Of a stretch of DNA of 64,000 nucleotides, positions 43,163-52,713 are shown piece by piece (position 1 is the first letter of the stretch; each line of letters opens with the position of its first letter). The notes below the pieces were generated by a model, which saw only the letters and a list, made by a program, of their open reading frames with translations, made no database searches and had not been told where the DNA came from. Made by a program: the position numbers and the translations under genes. Source of the stretch: Bacteroidota bacterium (lineage in GTDB: Bacteria > Bacteroidota > Bacteroidia > NS11-12g > UBA955); assembly GCA_027488835.1 (NCBI GenBank), contig JAIYAW010000001.1:362254-426253 (forward strand). The letters are read 5' to 3'.

Positions 43163-44760
43163 TTCTTGTCCTTCTTATTCTTTTTGCTCTTTTTAGTCGG
43201 AGTCTGTATTTTTCGGATATTTAAATTGTAGATGGATTTTGGAACGTAGGGAGTAAATTGTGCCCCAAAATAATTTCGTGAAGGTTTGTTTTCAATATCC
43301 CAAATAAATCCTGGTAATTTTTCTTTTTCCAAAGGGAATAATTCTAGTGGGTAAATTTTGCCTTCAGGCTCTTGATAGAAATAAACTTGGTTGATTTTAT
43401 TGTTTAAAAATTGAAATTTGATATTGGTGCACTTGATTTCAAACACCGATGAAATTGTGTCCTTTTCCCGAGTGTAATAAATACTTTTGCCATTGTTATT
43501 CACCAAGGTTTGAGTGATTTTTTGGTTTGAGTCTAACCAATGGGTCATTGAATCTCCAGATATTTGGCTAAATCGTAACTCATCTTCTTTCAGACTTATA
43601 AATCCATGTTTATACATGGTGCTATGGCTCAATTTTTTGCGTTTTAAAAATAAATTAATGGAATCGCCACTCATTCTTGTGAGAGAGTCCCATAAAACTG
43701 GGTTCCCTCTTAATTTAAATGTGCTGTCTAATGAATTATAGGATAAATATTTTGATGTGCCTGAAAAATTTCCGCGTTTGAATTTGACGTTTTTCCAAGA
43801 CCTTATTTTTTGCTGCTTCAACGAATCTTTGCTATAAAAAAGCGTATCTCCTTTGATAAAAAAGCTGTCTTTTTTGTCGGTTTGCAAAGCCAATGGATTT
43901 CCAACAATAGTTATCTCGCTTGAATTTTTGGTGTAAAAAGCTTTTTGTCCCCATACCTGCCAATTTTCAGCCGAGTCAATAATCCACACGTTTCCATAAG
44001 CTTTACCCACTTGGCTTTTTTTATTAATGGAGACAGAATCTGCCACCAATGTTTTGTCATTATCGAACAAACCAAATTTTTGATAAAAATCTCCTTGACC
44101 CGTTTCGGTATTGTAGATGCCTCTTTCAAAAAGGATGGTTTGATTGCCGTATTCAATTTGGGTAAAAGAGAAGAATTTTGCAACCTTACTCTGAGTTTGA
44201 TATTGTAGGGTGTCTGTTTTAATTATGTATTCAGGAGTTTGTAGGATTACATTTTTTTTGAAATATAACACTTTATTTTCAGGGTTATAGCTCCCTGAAA
44301 CACTGGTTAATTTAGTTTCTTTGTCTACAATAACTCCACCGCTGCCGTACCATCCAACTTTTGAAATGGTATTGTATTGTAACCATGGGGTAGTTAGTGT
44401 CATGGTGTTGTCTACCAACTTTACATTTCCATCTACCTTTGCAGTATGTAATAAATTATCAAACAGAAGGGTGTTTCCCGTAACTATTGTGCCATCTAAA
44501 TTAACAATTTTAACATCGCCAAATCCTTTTAAAGATTCAGACTGCGGATCATATTCGGCCTCATTACAATAAACTGTTGAACCTTGCTGCTCAAATTTTA
44601 CATTTCCCTTAAGCAATTGTCCTCCATGACCATTTATTTGAATGGATTTCATTTTGTTGGCACTTAAAGAAATTGGCTGCGACAATAAATTTCCGACGGT
44701 TATTGAGAAGAAAACAACCAACCAATGCTTAAATTTATGTTCTTTGTGTTGTAATAACAT
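43159..44760 (-). CDS. OstA-like (LptA-type) protein
   Basis: 533 residues. A hydrophobic segment near residues 10-25 is a signal or anchor. The first 250 residues have repeated OstA/LptA-like beta-jellyroll strands: GHGGQLLKGNVKFEQQGSTV, YDPQSESLKGFGDVKIVN, then VDGNVKLVDNTMTL and YFKKNVIL. LptA-type proteins form the periplasmic bridge that carries LPS. It is longer than E. coli LptA because a second half with similar strands follows and the C-terminus is Lys-rich (TPTKKSKKNKKDKK). Overlaps the DUF5686 gene by 4 bp; divergent from tilS with a 25-bp gap. Confidence 0.83.
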   Translation of the reverse strand: MLLQHKEHKFKHWLVVFFSITVGNLLSQPISLSANKMKSIQINGHGGQLLKGNVKFEQQGSTVYCNEAEYDPQSESLKGFGDVKIVNLDGTIVTGNTLLFDNLLHTAKVDGNVKLVDNTMTLTTPWLQYNTISKVGWYGSGGVIVDKETKLTSVSGSYNPENKVLYFKKNVILQTPEYIIKTDTLQYQTQSKVAKFFSFTQIEYGNQTILFERGIYNTETGQGDFYQKFGLFDNDKTLVADSVSINKKSQVGKAYGNVWIIDSAENWQVWGQKAFYTKNSSEITIVGNPLALQTDKKDSFFIKGDTLFYSKDSLKQQKIRSWKNVKFKRGNFSGTSKYLSYNSLDSTFKLRGNPVLWDSLTRMSGDSINLFLKRKKLSHSTMYKHGFISLKEDELRFSQISGDSMTHWLDSNQKITQTLVNNNGKSIYYTREKDTISSVFEIKCTNIKFQFLNNKINQVYFYQEPEGKIYPLELFPLEKEKLPGFIWDIENKPSRNYFGAQFTPYVPKSIYNLNIRKIQTPTKKSKKNKKDKK

Positions 44761-44785
44761 GTTTCGAGAAACTTCTGCAAATTAA

Positions 44786-46123
44786 GTGTTAAATTCTATT
44801 AAAGCATTGATGAATCTACAAGATTGGCAATTGGAGCGACAATTGACCGTTTTGGCTGTAAGCGGAGGTGTTGATTCAATGGTTTTGTTACATGTGTTTA
44901 AACAATTGAATTTTCCTTGTGTTGTTGCCCATGTCAATTTCGGTTTGAGAGGTGTTGAAAGTGATGGTGATACCAATTTGGTAGTCAAAACATGCAAAGA
45001 AATGTCAATTCCTTGTTTTTTAAAGCATGTTGATACCGAAAAGTATGCCAATGAAAACAATATATCCATTCAAATGGCAGCTAGGCAAATTCGGTATGGG
45101 TTTTTCCAAGAAATTCTTGAGGGACAAAATGCGCGCTACATAGCCACAGCGCACCACCAAGACGATGAGCTGGAGAACTTTTTTATCTATTTGTTAAGAA
45201 ACCAGTTGCATACAGCTTGGCAAGGAATTCAGATGGAAAGGGGGAATATTATTAGACCTTTATTGAATATCCCTCGAAAAGCAATTCAAGAATTTGCCAC
45301 AAGCAACAAGGTAATTTTTAGAGAGGATAGTAGCAACGCCAATACCAAATATTTAAGAAATAAGATTCGCCATTTAATTATTCCCGATCTTAAAAATCAA
45401 TATGCATCGGTGGCAGATGATTTTCAAGAGATAAGTAGTTTAGCTAGGGCCAAATCAAAGTTGTATTTCTCCGGTTTTCAAACAAATTGGGAAACAGAGG
45501 TTTCAGAAGTCTACGGTAAAAACGAAATTATTTTGGAGTATATCCATATTCCCAAATCATTTTATACCAATAAGGAAAACCATTTTGGGCTCAAAAGCAA
45601 ATTTTTGAGTTGGGGGTTTTCAAATAACCAAGCCGATGAAATTTTGAATAAATCCATCAATATTGGAAGTCATTGGTTAGCTCAAGAGTTTGTTATTTAT
45701 CGAAACAGAAATGGTTTGACGCTCAAACATCGCAATAAAATTGAAATACCAAAATCTGAAATACGGGTCAATGAAGTTGTGAATTTTGCTGCGTTTCAAA
45801 TAAAAATTGTTGAAATACATAGAAATCAAGTTGATTTTGCTGAATCGCAATCCTATTATTTTAATCCTAACATTATCAATAGCGAATTGGCTTTGAGATC
45901 TTGGAAAATTGGCGATAAAATTCAACCTTTGGGAATGAAAGGGACGAAAAATGTCAGCGACATTTTCATAGATGCCAAGATTGATAATGACCTTAAAAAC
46001 GGTATTCCACTGTTGGTTTCAAACGATGAAGTTTGCGCAATTTTGGGATTAAAGAGAAGTGCGCATTTTTTATTGGGGGAATCTGAAACGGCAATTAAAA
46101 TTTCTTGGGATACAATGAATTGA
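44786..46123 (+). CDS. tilS: tRNA(Ile)-lysidine synthase TilS
   Basis: 445 residues from GTG 44786. It attaches lysine to C34 of tRNA-Ile(CAU), an essential step for reading AUA codons. The ATP-pyrophosphatase P-loop SGGVDS is at 26-31, ATAHHQDDELENF near 117 is the second signature, and a C-terminal substrate-binding domain follows. An in-frame ATG at 44810 is an alternative start, but the longer N-terminus fits the family. 25 bp separate it from the divergent OstA-like gene. Confidence 0.94.
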   Translation: MLNSIKALMNLQDWQLERQLTVLAVSGGVDSMVLLHVFKQLNFPCVVAHVNFGLRGVESDGDTNLVVKTCKEMSIPCFLKHVDTEKYANENNISIQMAARQIRYGFFQEILEGQNARYIATAHHQDDELENFFIYLLRNQLHTAWQGIQMERGNIIRPLLNIPRKAIQEFATSNKVIFREDSSNANTKYLRNKIRHLIIPDLKNQYASVADDFQEISSLARAKSKLYFSGFQTNWETEVSEVYGKNEIILEYIHIPKSFYTNKENHFGLKSKFLSWGFSNNQADEILNKSINIGSHWLAQEFVIYRNRNGLTLKHRNKIEIPKSEIRVNEVVNFAAFQIKIVEIHRNQVDFAESQSYYFNPNIINSELALRSWKIGDKIQPLGMKGTKNVSDIFIDAKIDNDLKNGIPLLVSNDEVCAILGLKRSAHFLLGESETAIKISWDTMN

Positions 46124-46149
46124 TATCCCTTTTATCAAATAATTTCACC

Positions 46150-46157
46150 TAAATTTG
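46150..46157 (+). promoter_or_regulatory. -7 promoter box TAAATTTG of the nucleotidyltransferase-murF/alr unit
   Basis: Exact TAnnTTTG match ending 6 nt before ATG 46164. It excludes the in-frame TTG at 46155. Confidence 0.6.
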
Positions 46158-46163
46158 TCTTTT

Positions 46164-47165
46164 ATGAGAGCCATTATTCCAGTTGCCGGTATTGGGAGTC
46201 GTTTGAAGCCTCACACGCAAACCCAACCCAAATCTTTGATTCCAGTTGCTGGAAAACCTATTCTTGGGCATATCATGGATAACTTGGTTGATTCTGGTAT
46301 TGATGATTTTGTTTTTATAATTGGTTATTTAGGAGATAGAATCGAGCAATATTTAACTGAAAACTATTCTAAAGTTAAATTGACATTTGTTATTCAAACA
46401 ATAGGTCGTGGAATTGGACATGCAGTTTGGTTGGCAAGAGAAGTTGTAGATCCCAATGAACCTGTTTTTATAGTTCTTGGTGATACCATTTTTGAAGCCA
46501 ATTTAAAATCGGTTATGGCTTCGGGTGTGAGTAGTTTGGGTGTTAAAAAGGTTGATGATCCCCGTCAATTTGGTGTTGCCGAATTAAATGGTCAAGGTCA
46601 AATTACAAAACTCGTAGAGAAGCCAAATATTCCTCATTCAAATTTGGCATTGGTTGGTTTGTATTATATCAAAGAAACTTCGTTACTCATAGAATGTTTG
46701 GATTATTTGATTCAAAATGAAATCAAAACGAACAACGAATATCATTTAACCGATGCTTTGCAATGCATGCTCGACAAAGGAGCAACGATGCAAACTTTTT
46801 CAGTTTCAACCTGGTTTGATTGTGGTAAAAAAGATGTTATTCTTCAAACAAACAGAAACTTGTTGAAGCGACTTGAGAATCAAGATTTTCAACATTTAAC
46901 AAAGTTGGGCAATATTATTGTTCCACCGGTTCATATTTCAGCAACTGCGAAAATTGAAAATAGCATTATTGGCCCTGATGTGAGCATTGGTGATGGTGCT
47001 TTTATTAGCCGTTCTATTGTAAAAAACAGTATTATTGGTCCAAATGCATCTTTGCAAAATGCCATTATCGAAAATTCATTGATTGGAAGTGATGCTTCTC
47101 TGATTGGTGCAGTGCATAGTTTGAATATTGGTGATAGCGCCGAAATAAATTTAAGAGACAGTTAA
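46164..47165 (+). CDS. Sugar-1-phosphate nucleotidyltransferase with C-terminal left-handed beta-helix
   Basis: 333 residues. The N-terminal NTP-transferase domain begins AIIPVAGIGSRLKPHT with the nucleotide-binding G-x-G-x-R and QPKSLIPVAGKPI. HAVWLAREVV and VLGDTIFEA with a metal-binding Asp follow. The C-terminal 75 residues are hexapeptide repeats (KIENSIIGPDVSIGDGAFIS...). It activates a sugar phosphate (glucose-, mannose- or similar) with UTP, dTTP or GTP; the sugar cannot be decided. The murF-alr TTG starts directly after its TAA, so the two are co-transcribed and both feed cell-wall polymer synthesis. Confidence 0.87.
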   Translation: MRAIIPVAGIGSRLKPHTQTQPKSLIPVAGKPILGHIMDNLVDSGIDDFVFIIGYLGDRIEQYLTENYSKVKLTFVIQTIGRGIGHAVWLAREVVDPNEPVFIVLGDTIFEANLKSVMASGVSSLGVKKVDDPRQFGVAELNGQGQITKLVEKPNIPHSNLALVGLYYIKETSLLIECLDYLIQNEIKTNNEYHLTDALQCMLDKGATMQTFSVSTWFDCGKKDVILQTNRNLLKRLENQDFQHLTKLGNIIVPPVHISATAKIENSIIGPDVSIGDGAFISRSIVKNSIIGPNASLQNAIIENSLIGSDASLIGAVHSLNIGDSAEINLRDS

Positions 47166-49628
47166 TTGAAGTATTCTGTAAGTGATATCAAATCAATTTT
47201 AAATGCCAGTGAATTTGGTGAATTTGCTGGTAATTTACAAATTACAGATATTATTTACGATACAAGAAAAATTACGTTTCATGGAGAGAGTATGTTTGTT
47301 GCTCTTAAGGGACAATTGCGCGATGGACATGATTTTGTGCAATTGGCGTATGAAAAGGGCATTCGAGTTTTTTTGGTAGACAATGAATACCAGATTCCTG
47401 TTCAGTTTTTAACTGATGCATTTTTTCTAAAAGTTGCAAACCCTATTCAAGGATTGCAAACGTTGGCTGCAAACCATCGAAAGCAATTTTATATTCCCAT
47501 AGTAGGAATTACCGGTAGCAATGGTAAAACTGTTGTGAAAGAATGGTTGAGTGAACTTCTGAGTCGTGATTTTAAAATTTATAAAAGTCCGAGAAGTTTT
47601 AATAGCCAATTGGGGGTTGCCGTTTCTATGTTGGCTTTAGAAAAATCGCATGAACTGGGAATTTTCGAGGCGGGCATTTCTCAACATGGAGAAATGGATG
47701 CACTTTGGAACATGATACAGCCTTCTTTGACTGTGATTACCCATTTGGGGTCGCCACACGATGCAGGATTTGAAAACAGAAAGCACAAGGCACAAGAAAA
47801 GATTAAACTCTGCAGAAATTCCGATGTGGTTATTGCTCCAAAGGATATAGAAGCTTTGCAAAGCGAACTTTCGTCCCTCAAAAAGAACCAACCTTTAACT
47901 AAAATAATTAGTTGGGGATACAATGACGGTGCAACATTTAGGCTGCTCAAAGTGGAACGTACCAATTTGGGTCAGAAAATTCATTTTCAGAATAGGGGAA
48001 CTGCGCATTTTATTGAGATTCCATTTATTGATGAGGCTTCAATTGCCAACGCAATGACATGTTTTTGCGTTTTGTTTGCTTTCGAAAGATGGGATGAAAA
48101 ACACATTGACTTATTTAAGCAGTTAAAACCTGTAAATAATCGTTTAACCATTGAAAAAGGCAGAAGGGGGAATGTGATTCTAAACGATAGCTATTCAAAT
48201 GATTTTGAGAGTTTGGCAATTGCACTTGATGTTATTCAACGACAGCAACCTAATTTGCCTTTGAAGTTGATTGTTTCTGAAATGGAACAAGTTTCGAATA
48301 ATGTTCAGTTGGAACAGCAAAAAATTGCACAATTATTTGAAAGTAAACACATTCATTCTATTATTTACTTGGGAAGTGAGCCGCCAAAGTTTTTAGATAA
48401 TTTTAATGTTTTACATTTTACCGATACATTATCATTAATACAAAGTGGTTGTTTGAATTTAATTTCACATGCCGCAATTTTGGTAAAAGGGGCGAGGAAA
48501 TATCAGCTTGAACAAGTAGTTGAGCATTTAAAAGAACGATTGCATAAAACGAGTTTAGAAATAGACTTGGATGCCATCAAACACAATTATAGATATTTCA
48601 AACATGAAATTTCTGCAAATACCAAAATGATGTGCATGGTAAAAGCGTTTGGTTACGGAAGTGGAACTTTTGAAGTTTCAAAAACATTACAAGATTTGGG
48701 TGCCGATTATTTGGGAGTAGCTTTTGCCGATGAAGGTGTTCTTTTGAGGGAAGCGGGTATTAAAGTGCCAATTATGGTAATGAATACCGATGCCCAAACC
48801 ATGAATTTGTTGAACCAATATCATTTGGAACCTGTAGTTTATAGCGCTGCCAATTTAACTCAATATATGAATTTATTGGGAAATGCACATGGTGAAATTC
48901 ATTTGGAAATTGATACAGGAATGCATCGATTGGGATTTGGGATAGCCGAAATTATTGATTCGGTAAAGTGTATCCCTGAAAACATAAAAGTAAAAAGTGT
49001 TTTCACACATTTGGCGGTATCTGAAGATGCTTCAAAAGATACATTTACAGAAACTCAGGCCAAAGTGTTTTATGAAACGGTTGCCAAAATAGAGTCAATT
49101 TTGGGCTATACGGTTATTAAACATATTAGCAATACCGGAGGAATTCAACGTTTTGCTAATTTGCAATCAGATATGGTTCGGTTGGGAATTGGTTTATATG
49201 GGTTAATGCCTAATGGAACTGAGAATAGAGATTTACAAACTGTGGCTACCTTGCATTCAACCATTACCCAAATTCACACTGTTCTGCCTTTTGAGGGAAT
49301 TGGATATGGTCAGCACGACCCAGATCCCTCAGAAAGAAAAATCGCAACCATTGCCATGGGTTACGCCGATGGATTATCAAGACGATTTGGTAAAAAAGTG
49401 GGAGGAGTTTTGATAAATGGTATATTCGCTCAGTTTGTTGGCAATATTTGTATGGATATGGCCATGGTTGATGTTACAGAAATTGATTGCCAGGAAGGTG
49501 ATTCGGTTGAGATTTTCGGTAAAAACTTGTCGATAAATGAAATGTCCCACCGAGGCGGGACAATTTCTTATGAAATATTAACAAATATTTCTCAACGTGT
49601 ACCAAGAATTTATCTTGGTGAAAACTAA
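47166..49628 (+). CDS. murF: MurF-alanine racemase fusion
   Basis: 820 residues from TTG 47166. Residues 1-455 are MurF, which adds D-Ala-D-Ala to UDP-MurNAc-tripeptide: YDTRK (31-35), P-loop GSNGKT at 117-122 and NDSYSND near 342. Residues about 460-820 are a PLP alanine racemase: SLEIDLDAIKHNYRYF, then MVKAFGYGSG with the PLP lysine near 493, and GIGYGQHD with the second catalytic Tyr. The fusion links D-Ala supply and D-Ala-D-Ala ligation and is known in Bacteroidota. No other start codon preserves the N-terminal domain. Stop abuts the convergent DUF3108 gene. Confidence 0.95.
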   Translation: MKYSVSDIKSILNASEFGEFAGNLQITDIIYDTRKITFHGESMFVALKGQLRDGHDFVQLAYEKGIRVFLVDNEYQIPVQFLTDAFFLKVANPIQGLQTLAANHRKQFYIPIVGITGSNGKTVVKEWLSELLSRDFKIYKSPRSFNSQLGVAVSMLALEKSHELGIFEAGISQHGEMDALWNMIQPSLTVITHLGSPHDAGFENRKHKAQEKIKLCRNSDVVIAPKDIEALQSELSSLKKNQPLTKIISWGYNDGATFRLLKVERTNLGQKIHFQNRGTAHFIEIPFIDEASIANAMTCFCVLFAFERWDEKHIDLFKQLKPVNNRLTIEKGRRGNVILNDSYSNDFESLAIALDVIQRQQPNLPLKLIVSEMEQVSNNVQLEQQKIAQLFESKHIHSIIYLGSEPPKFLDNFNVLHFTDTLSLIQSGCLNLISHAAILVKGARKYQLEQVVEHLKERLHKTSLEIDLDAIKHNYRYFKHEISANTKMMCMVKAFGYGSGTFEVSKTLQDLGADYLGVAFADEGVLLREAGIKVPIMVMNTDAQTMNLLNQYHLEPVVYSAANLTQYMNLLGNAHGEIHLEIDTGMHRLGFGIAEIIDSVKCIPENIKVKSVFTHLAVSEDASKDTFTETQAKVFYETVAKIESILGYTVIKHISNTGGIQRFANLQSDMVRLGIGLYGLMPNGTENRDLQTVATLHSTITQIHTVLPFEGIGYGQHDPDPSERKIATIAMGYADGLSRRFGKKVGGVLINGIFAQFVGNICMDMAMVDVTEIDCQEGDSVEIFGKNLSINEMSHRGGTISYEILTNISQRVPRIYLGEN

Positions 49629-50441
49629 TTATTTTGCAACCAAACTGGTCATTGGGTTTTTAAGGTTTTGGTATTTTACCAAGTCAACTTTCAATGCACC
49701 AACCCTGATTTCAGATTGAATTCTAATTGGCACTTTGTTTTCATCGTCGGTTACCCAAACAGTCATAGCATCTGAAGATTTGAAAACCCTGTCAACAATC
49801 AATTGCGGTTTTATTTTGAAACATCTTACCTTGCCAATATCAGATTTAATTACCTCTTTGCCCACATATTTTACGTTTAAGTTGTATATTTTATTGTCAA
49901 TATAAACGTCAATTGGGTAAGTAGTTCCAACTTTAGCATCGGCATAATTCAAAGTACGCATATAGTAAATTGCGGAGGCAATGTCTTGGGTATATTGTGG
50001 AATCGCAATCTGTCCTTGTTTGTTTTTCAACCATTTGTCGGAATGGTTATAAATGGCAATATCTTGGTTAAAGTAATTGTTTTCACGAACTGTTTTCGCG
50101 TATCGGATGGGTGCATGTGAATTCACGTCAACCCAGCTTTCAAATTTATCGCGCACTTTATAGGCCCAATCAAATGATTTTACAGTTTCACCTTCTACTT
50201 TCAAGTTATACGCTGTTTTATTATTGATAGTTAAAGGTTCTGAAACAGTCATGTTGCACAAACCTGCATTGATAATTCCGTAGTGAATTCTATAATTTAA
50301 TAGTTCACCAGATTGGTAGGCAGTGTTTATAACAATTCTATCGTTGTTGTCTGTTTTTTCAGCTGATTTCATTGAAAATAAAACAATGCTTAAAATAGAG
50401 ATGGCGAATGCACTGATGTAAAAAGTAACTCGATTCTTCAT
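49629..50441 (-). CDS. DUF3108 domain protein
   Basis: 270 residues with an N-terminal hydrophobic signal/anchor (ISAFAISILSIVLFSM). The mature part is the DUF3108 beta-rich fold: GELLNYRIHYGIINAGLCNM (residues about 46-65), SFDWAYKVRDKFESWVD, then DVYIDNKIYNLNVKYVGKEVI and ALKVDLVKYQ. Periplasmic by prediction. The family is common in Bacteroidota and Proteobacteria but has no firm function. It has no neighbour on the same strand. No TAnnTTTG box is visible upstream. Confidence 0.88.
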   Translation of the reverse strand: MKNRVTFYISAFAISILSIVLFSMKSAEKTDNNDRIVINTAYQSGELLNYRIHYGIINAGLCNMTVSEPLTINNKTAYNLKVEGETVKSFDWAYKVRDKFESWVDVNSHAPIRYAKTVRENNYFNQDIAIYNHSDKWLKNKQGQIAIPQYTQDIASAIYYMRTLNYADAKVGTTYPIDVYIDNKIYNLNVKYVGKEVIKSDIGKVRCFKIKPQLIVDRVFKSSDAMTVWVTDDENKVPIRIQSEIRVGALKVDLVKYQNLKNPMTSLVAK

Positions 50442-50528
50442 GGTTTAATTTTTTAGGTTGTATAATCCTTAATACACATTATTCAAGATCTTCCCCCAAA
50501 TTGATGGATCATTTCTTTTAATTGTTGC

Positions 50529-50536
50529 GATATTTG
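50529..50536 (+). promoter_or_regulatory. Probable -7 promoter box GATATTTG of selD
   Basis: One mismatch from TAnnTTTG, ending 5 nt before ATG 50542. The same short spacing as in other promoters here supports it. Confidence 0.45.
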
Positions 50537-50541
50537 CAAAT

Positions 50542-51570
50542 ATGAATCAAGAAAATATTCTTACTTCCATTTCTAAAGGAAGCGGATGTGGTTGTAAAAT
50601 TCAACCGGCTGTTCTTTCGGAAATGTTAACCGGATTGAGTGTTGAGGTTGATAAATTTCCAAACTTGCTCGTTGGGAATCATTTAAATGATGATTGTTCT
50701 GTTTATGATTTAGGCGAGGGTAAGTTACTTTTACAAACAGTAGATTTCTTTACTCCCATGGTCAATGATCCAACAATTTTTGGAATGGCTGCTGCAGCAA
50801 ATGCTTTAAGCGATATTTATGCAATGGGTGGGAAGCCAATTATGGCAAATGCTGTTTTTAGTTGGCCATTAGATCTATTGTCTGTTGAAATGGGTAGGCA
50901 AGTTTTAAAAGGTGGCATTGATTTATGTATGAGTTTGGGTGTACCTGTTGCTGGTGGACATAGCATTGATGGTAAGGAACCTATTTTTGGATTGAGTGCA
51001 ACAGGCTTGGTTGATACAGCAAATTTAAAAACGAATGCAGGGGCCCAATTTGGAGATGTGGTTTTCATGACGAAACCATTGGGAATTGGAATGTTGGCTG
51101 CAGCCTATAAACGCGGTATTTCAAATAAGGAACAGAATGATGCCCTTAATTCGCTTTTGACGCAAAACAATTCAATAGGGTTTGAATTGGGCAATATAAA
51201 AGGGGTAAATGCGATGACAGATATTACAGGATTTGGTTTTGTAGGACATTTATTGGAAATATGTAAGTCATCAAATTTGGGCGCTGAAATTGAATTTGCA
51301 AATATTCCTCTTGAGCCAGAAGCAATTGCTTTAGCTGCGAGTTTTGTTTTGCCAGACAATGCTATGAGAAATTGGAATGCGTATGAAAAGGATGTTCAAA
51401 TTAGCAATCAAGATGCGTTTGCTTGGGTTGTCGATCCTCAAACAAATGGTGGTTTGCTGTTTACGGTTAGTGAAGACTTTGTTTCGGAAGTAAATAATTT
51501 GTTCAATAGCAAAAATTTGCCTTTGTATGAAATTGGCAAAATGGTGAATACAGGAGTTGTGATTAGGTAG
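50542..51570 (+). CDS. selD: Selenide, water dikinase (selenophosphate synthetase)
   Basis: 342 residues. It makes selenophosphate from selenide and ATP. The catalytic segment SGCGCK (14-19) has Cys16 in place of the selenocysteine found in some homologues, and K19. DDCSVY near 51, TVDFFTP and GHSIDGKEPIFG are other SelD blocks. The window holds no selA, selB or 2-selenouridine synthase gene, so the downstream use of selenium (tRNA selenouridine or selenoproteins) is unknown. A bidirectional terminator follows at 51619. Confidence 0.96.
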   Translation: MNQENILTSISKGSGCGCKIQPAVLSEMLTGLSVEVDKFPNLLVGNHLNDDCSVYDLGEGKLLLQTVDFFTPMVNDPTIFGMAAAANALSDIYAMGGKPIMANAVFSWPLDLLSVEMGRQVLKGGIDLCMSLGVPVAGGHSIDGKEPIFGLSATGLVDTANLKTNAGAQFGDVVFMTKPLGIGMLAAAYKRGISNKEQNDALNSLLTQNNSIGFELGNIKGVNAMTDITGFGFVGHLLEICKSSNLGAEIEFANIPLEPEAIALAASFVLPDNAMRNWNAYEKDVQISNQDAFAWVVDPQTNGGLLFTVSEDFVSEVNNLFNSKNLPLYEIGKMVNTGVVIR

Positions 51571-51618
51571 TTTACTAAAGGCAATCAATTAATCAAAGAT
51601 TGATAAACAATATAACTA

Positions 51619-51645
51619 AAAAGGCCTTGAAATTCAAGGCCTTTT
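51619..51645. terminator. Bidirectional terminator between selD and pdhB
   Basis: 12-bp perfect stem AAAAGGCCTTGA/TCAAGGCCTTTT (51619-51630 with 51634-51645), AAT loop. It serves two convergent genes. Confidence 0.92.
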
Positions 51646-51665
51646 CTATGTTTTAATCGTATTTT

Positions 51666-52646
51666 TTATAATTTGTATAAAACAGATTTTACTGCTTTCA
51701 CTATACGTTCAACATTCGGTAAATAGGCTTCCACGAAAGTTGGTGCGTAAGGCAAATTGGTATCCATACTGGTTACCCTGTGAACTGGTGCATCTAAATA
51801 GTCAAAAGCCCTTCGTTGAACAATATGAGAAATCTCAGAACTGATACTTGCCAACGGCCATGCTTCTTCAACTACAACCAATCTATTGGTTTTTTTAACT
51901 GAGCGAATAACTGTATCATAATCAATTGGGCGAACTGTGCGTAAATCTATCAATTCAACATTAATACCTTCAGCTTCTAATGCAGCAACTGCATCATAGC
52001 AACGCAACATCATTTTACCAAAGCTCACAATCGTAACATCTGTTCCTTCTTTAACAACATTTGCAACACCAATTGGAATGGTATATTCTCCTTCTGGAAC
52101 CATTCCTTTAAATCCATACATTTGTTCGCTTTCCATGAAAATAACAGGATTTTCATCACGGATTGCGCTTTTTAACAAACCTTTTGCATCTGCGGGATTA
52201 CTTGGAACAACTACTTTTAAACCAGGAGTATTGGCATACCAATTTTCAAAGTTTTGAGAATGCTGTTGAGCCAACTGACCTGCGCTTCCTGTAGGACCAC
52301 GAAAAACGATCGGACATAAAAATTGACCATCACTCATGCTATTAATTTTCGCAGCAGAGTTAATTACTTGGTCAATTGCTACCAATGAAAAGTTAAATGT
52401 CATGAATTCGCAGATTGGACGAAGACCATTCATTGCTGCACCAACAGCAATACCAGCAAATCCCAATTCAGCAATAGGGGTATCGATGACACGTTTTTCG
52501 CCGAATTCTTCTAACATACCTTGGCTTACCTTGTAAGCACCATTATATTCAGCCACTTCTTCACCCAAAAGGAATACACGATCGTTTGCGCGCATCTCTT
52601 CTTGCATGGCTTCACGAAGTGCTTCACGGAATGCAATTTCTCTCAT
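51666..52646 (-). CDS. pdhB: Pyruvate dehydrogenase E1 component, beta subunit
   Basis: 326 residues, full length for the alpha2beta2-type E1 beta chain. MREIAFREALREAMQEEM and VFLLGEEVAEYNGAYKVS open it, TPIAELGFAGIAVG carries the Glu that activates thiamine diphosphate, and RLVVVEEAWPLASISSEI lies near the C-terminus. It decarboxylates pyruvate with an alpha subunit that is not encoded next to it here. Branched-chain 2-oxoacid E1 is the alternative; the sequence favours pyruvate. A TAATTTTG box is 19 nt upstream of the ATG. Confidence 0.93.
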   Translation of the reverse strand: MREIAFREALREAMQEEMRANDRVFLLGEEVAEYNGAYKVSQGMLEEFGEKRVIDTPIAELGFAGIAVGAAMNGLRPICEFMTFNFSLVAIDQVINSAAKINSMSDGQFLCPIVFRGPTGSAGQLAQQHSQNFENWYANTPGLKVVVPSNPADAKGLLKSAIRDENPVIFMESEQMYGFKGMVPEGEYTIPIGVANVVKEGTDVTIVSFGKMMLRCYDAVAALEAEGINVELIDLRTVRPIDYDTVIRSVKKTNRLVVVEEAWPLASISSEISHIVQRRAFDYLDAPVHRVTSMDTNLPYAPTFVEAYLPNVERIVKAVKSVLYKL

Positions 52647-52665
52647 AATTGTTCTAAATGAAGTG

Positions 52666-52673
52666 CAAAATTA
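52666..52673 (-). promoter_or_regulatory. -7 promoter box TAATTTTG of pdhB
   Basis: Exact TAnnTTTG match on the minus strand, ending 19 nt before ATG 52646. Confidence 0.55.
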
Positions 52674-52713
52674 AGCAATTGAATGCAACAATGCGAAAAA
52701 TTCGCACAATGGT

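Noticed and set aside
50542-50600. Selenocysteine (in-frame TGA) in SelD
   Set aside because: The catalytic codon is TGT (Cys16) and no in-frame TGA occurs.
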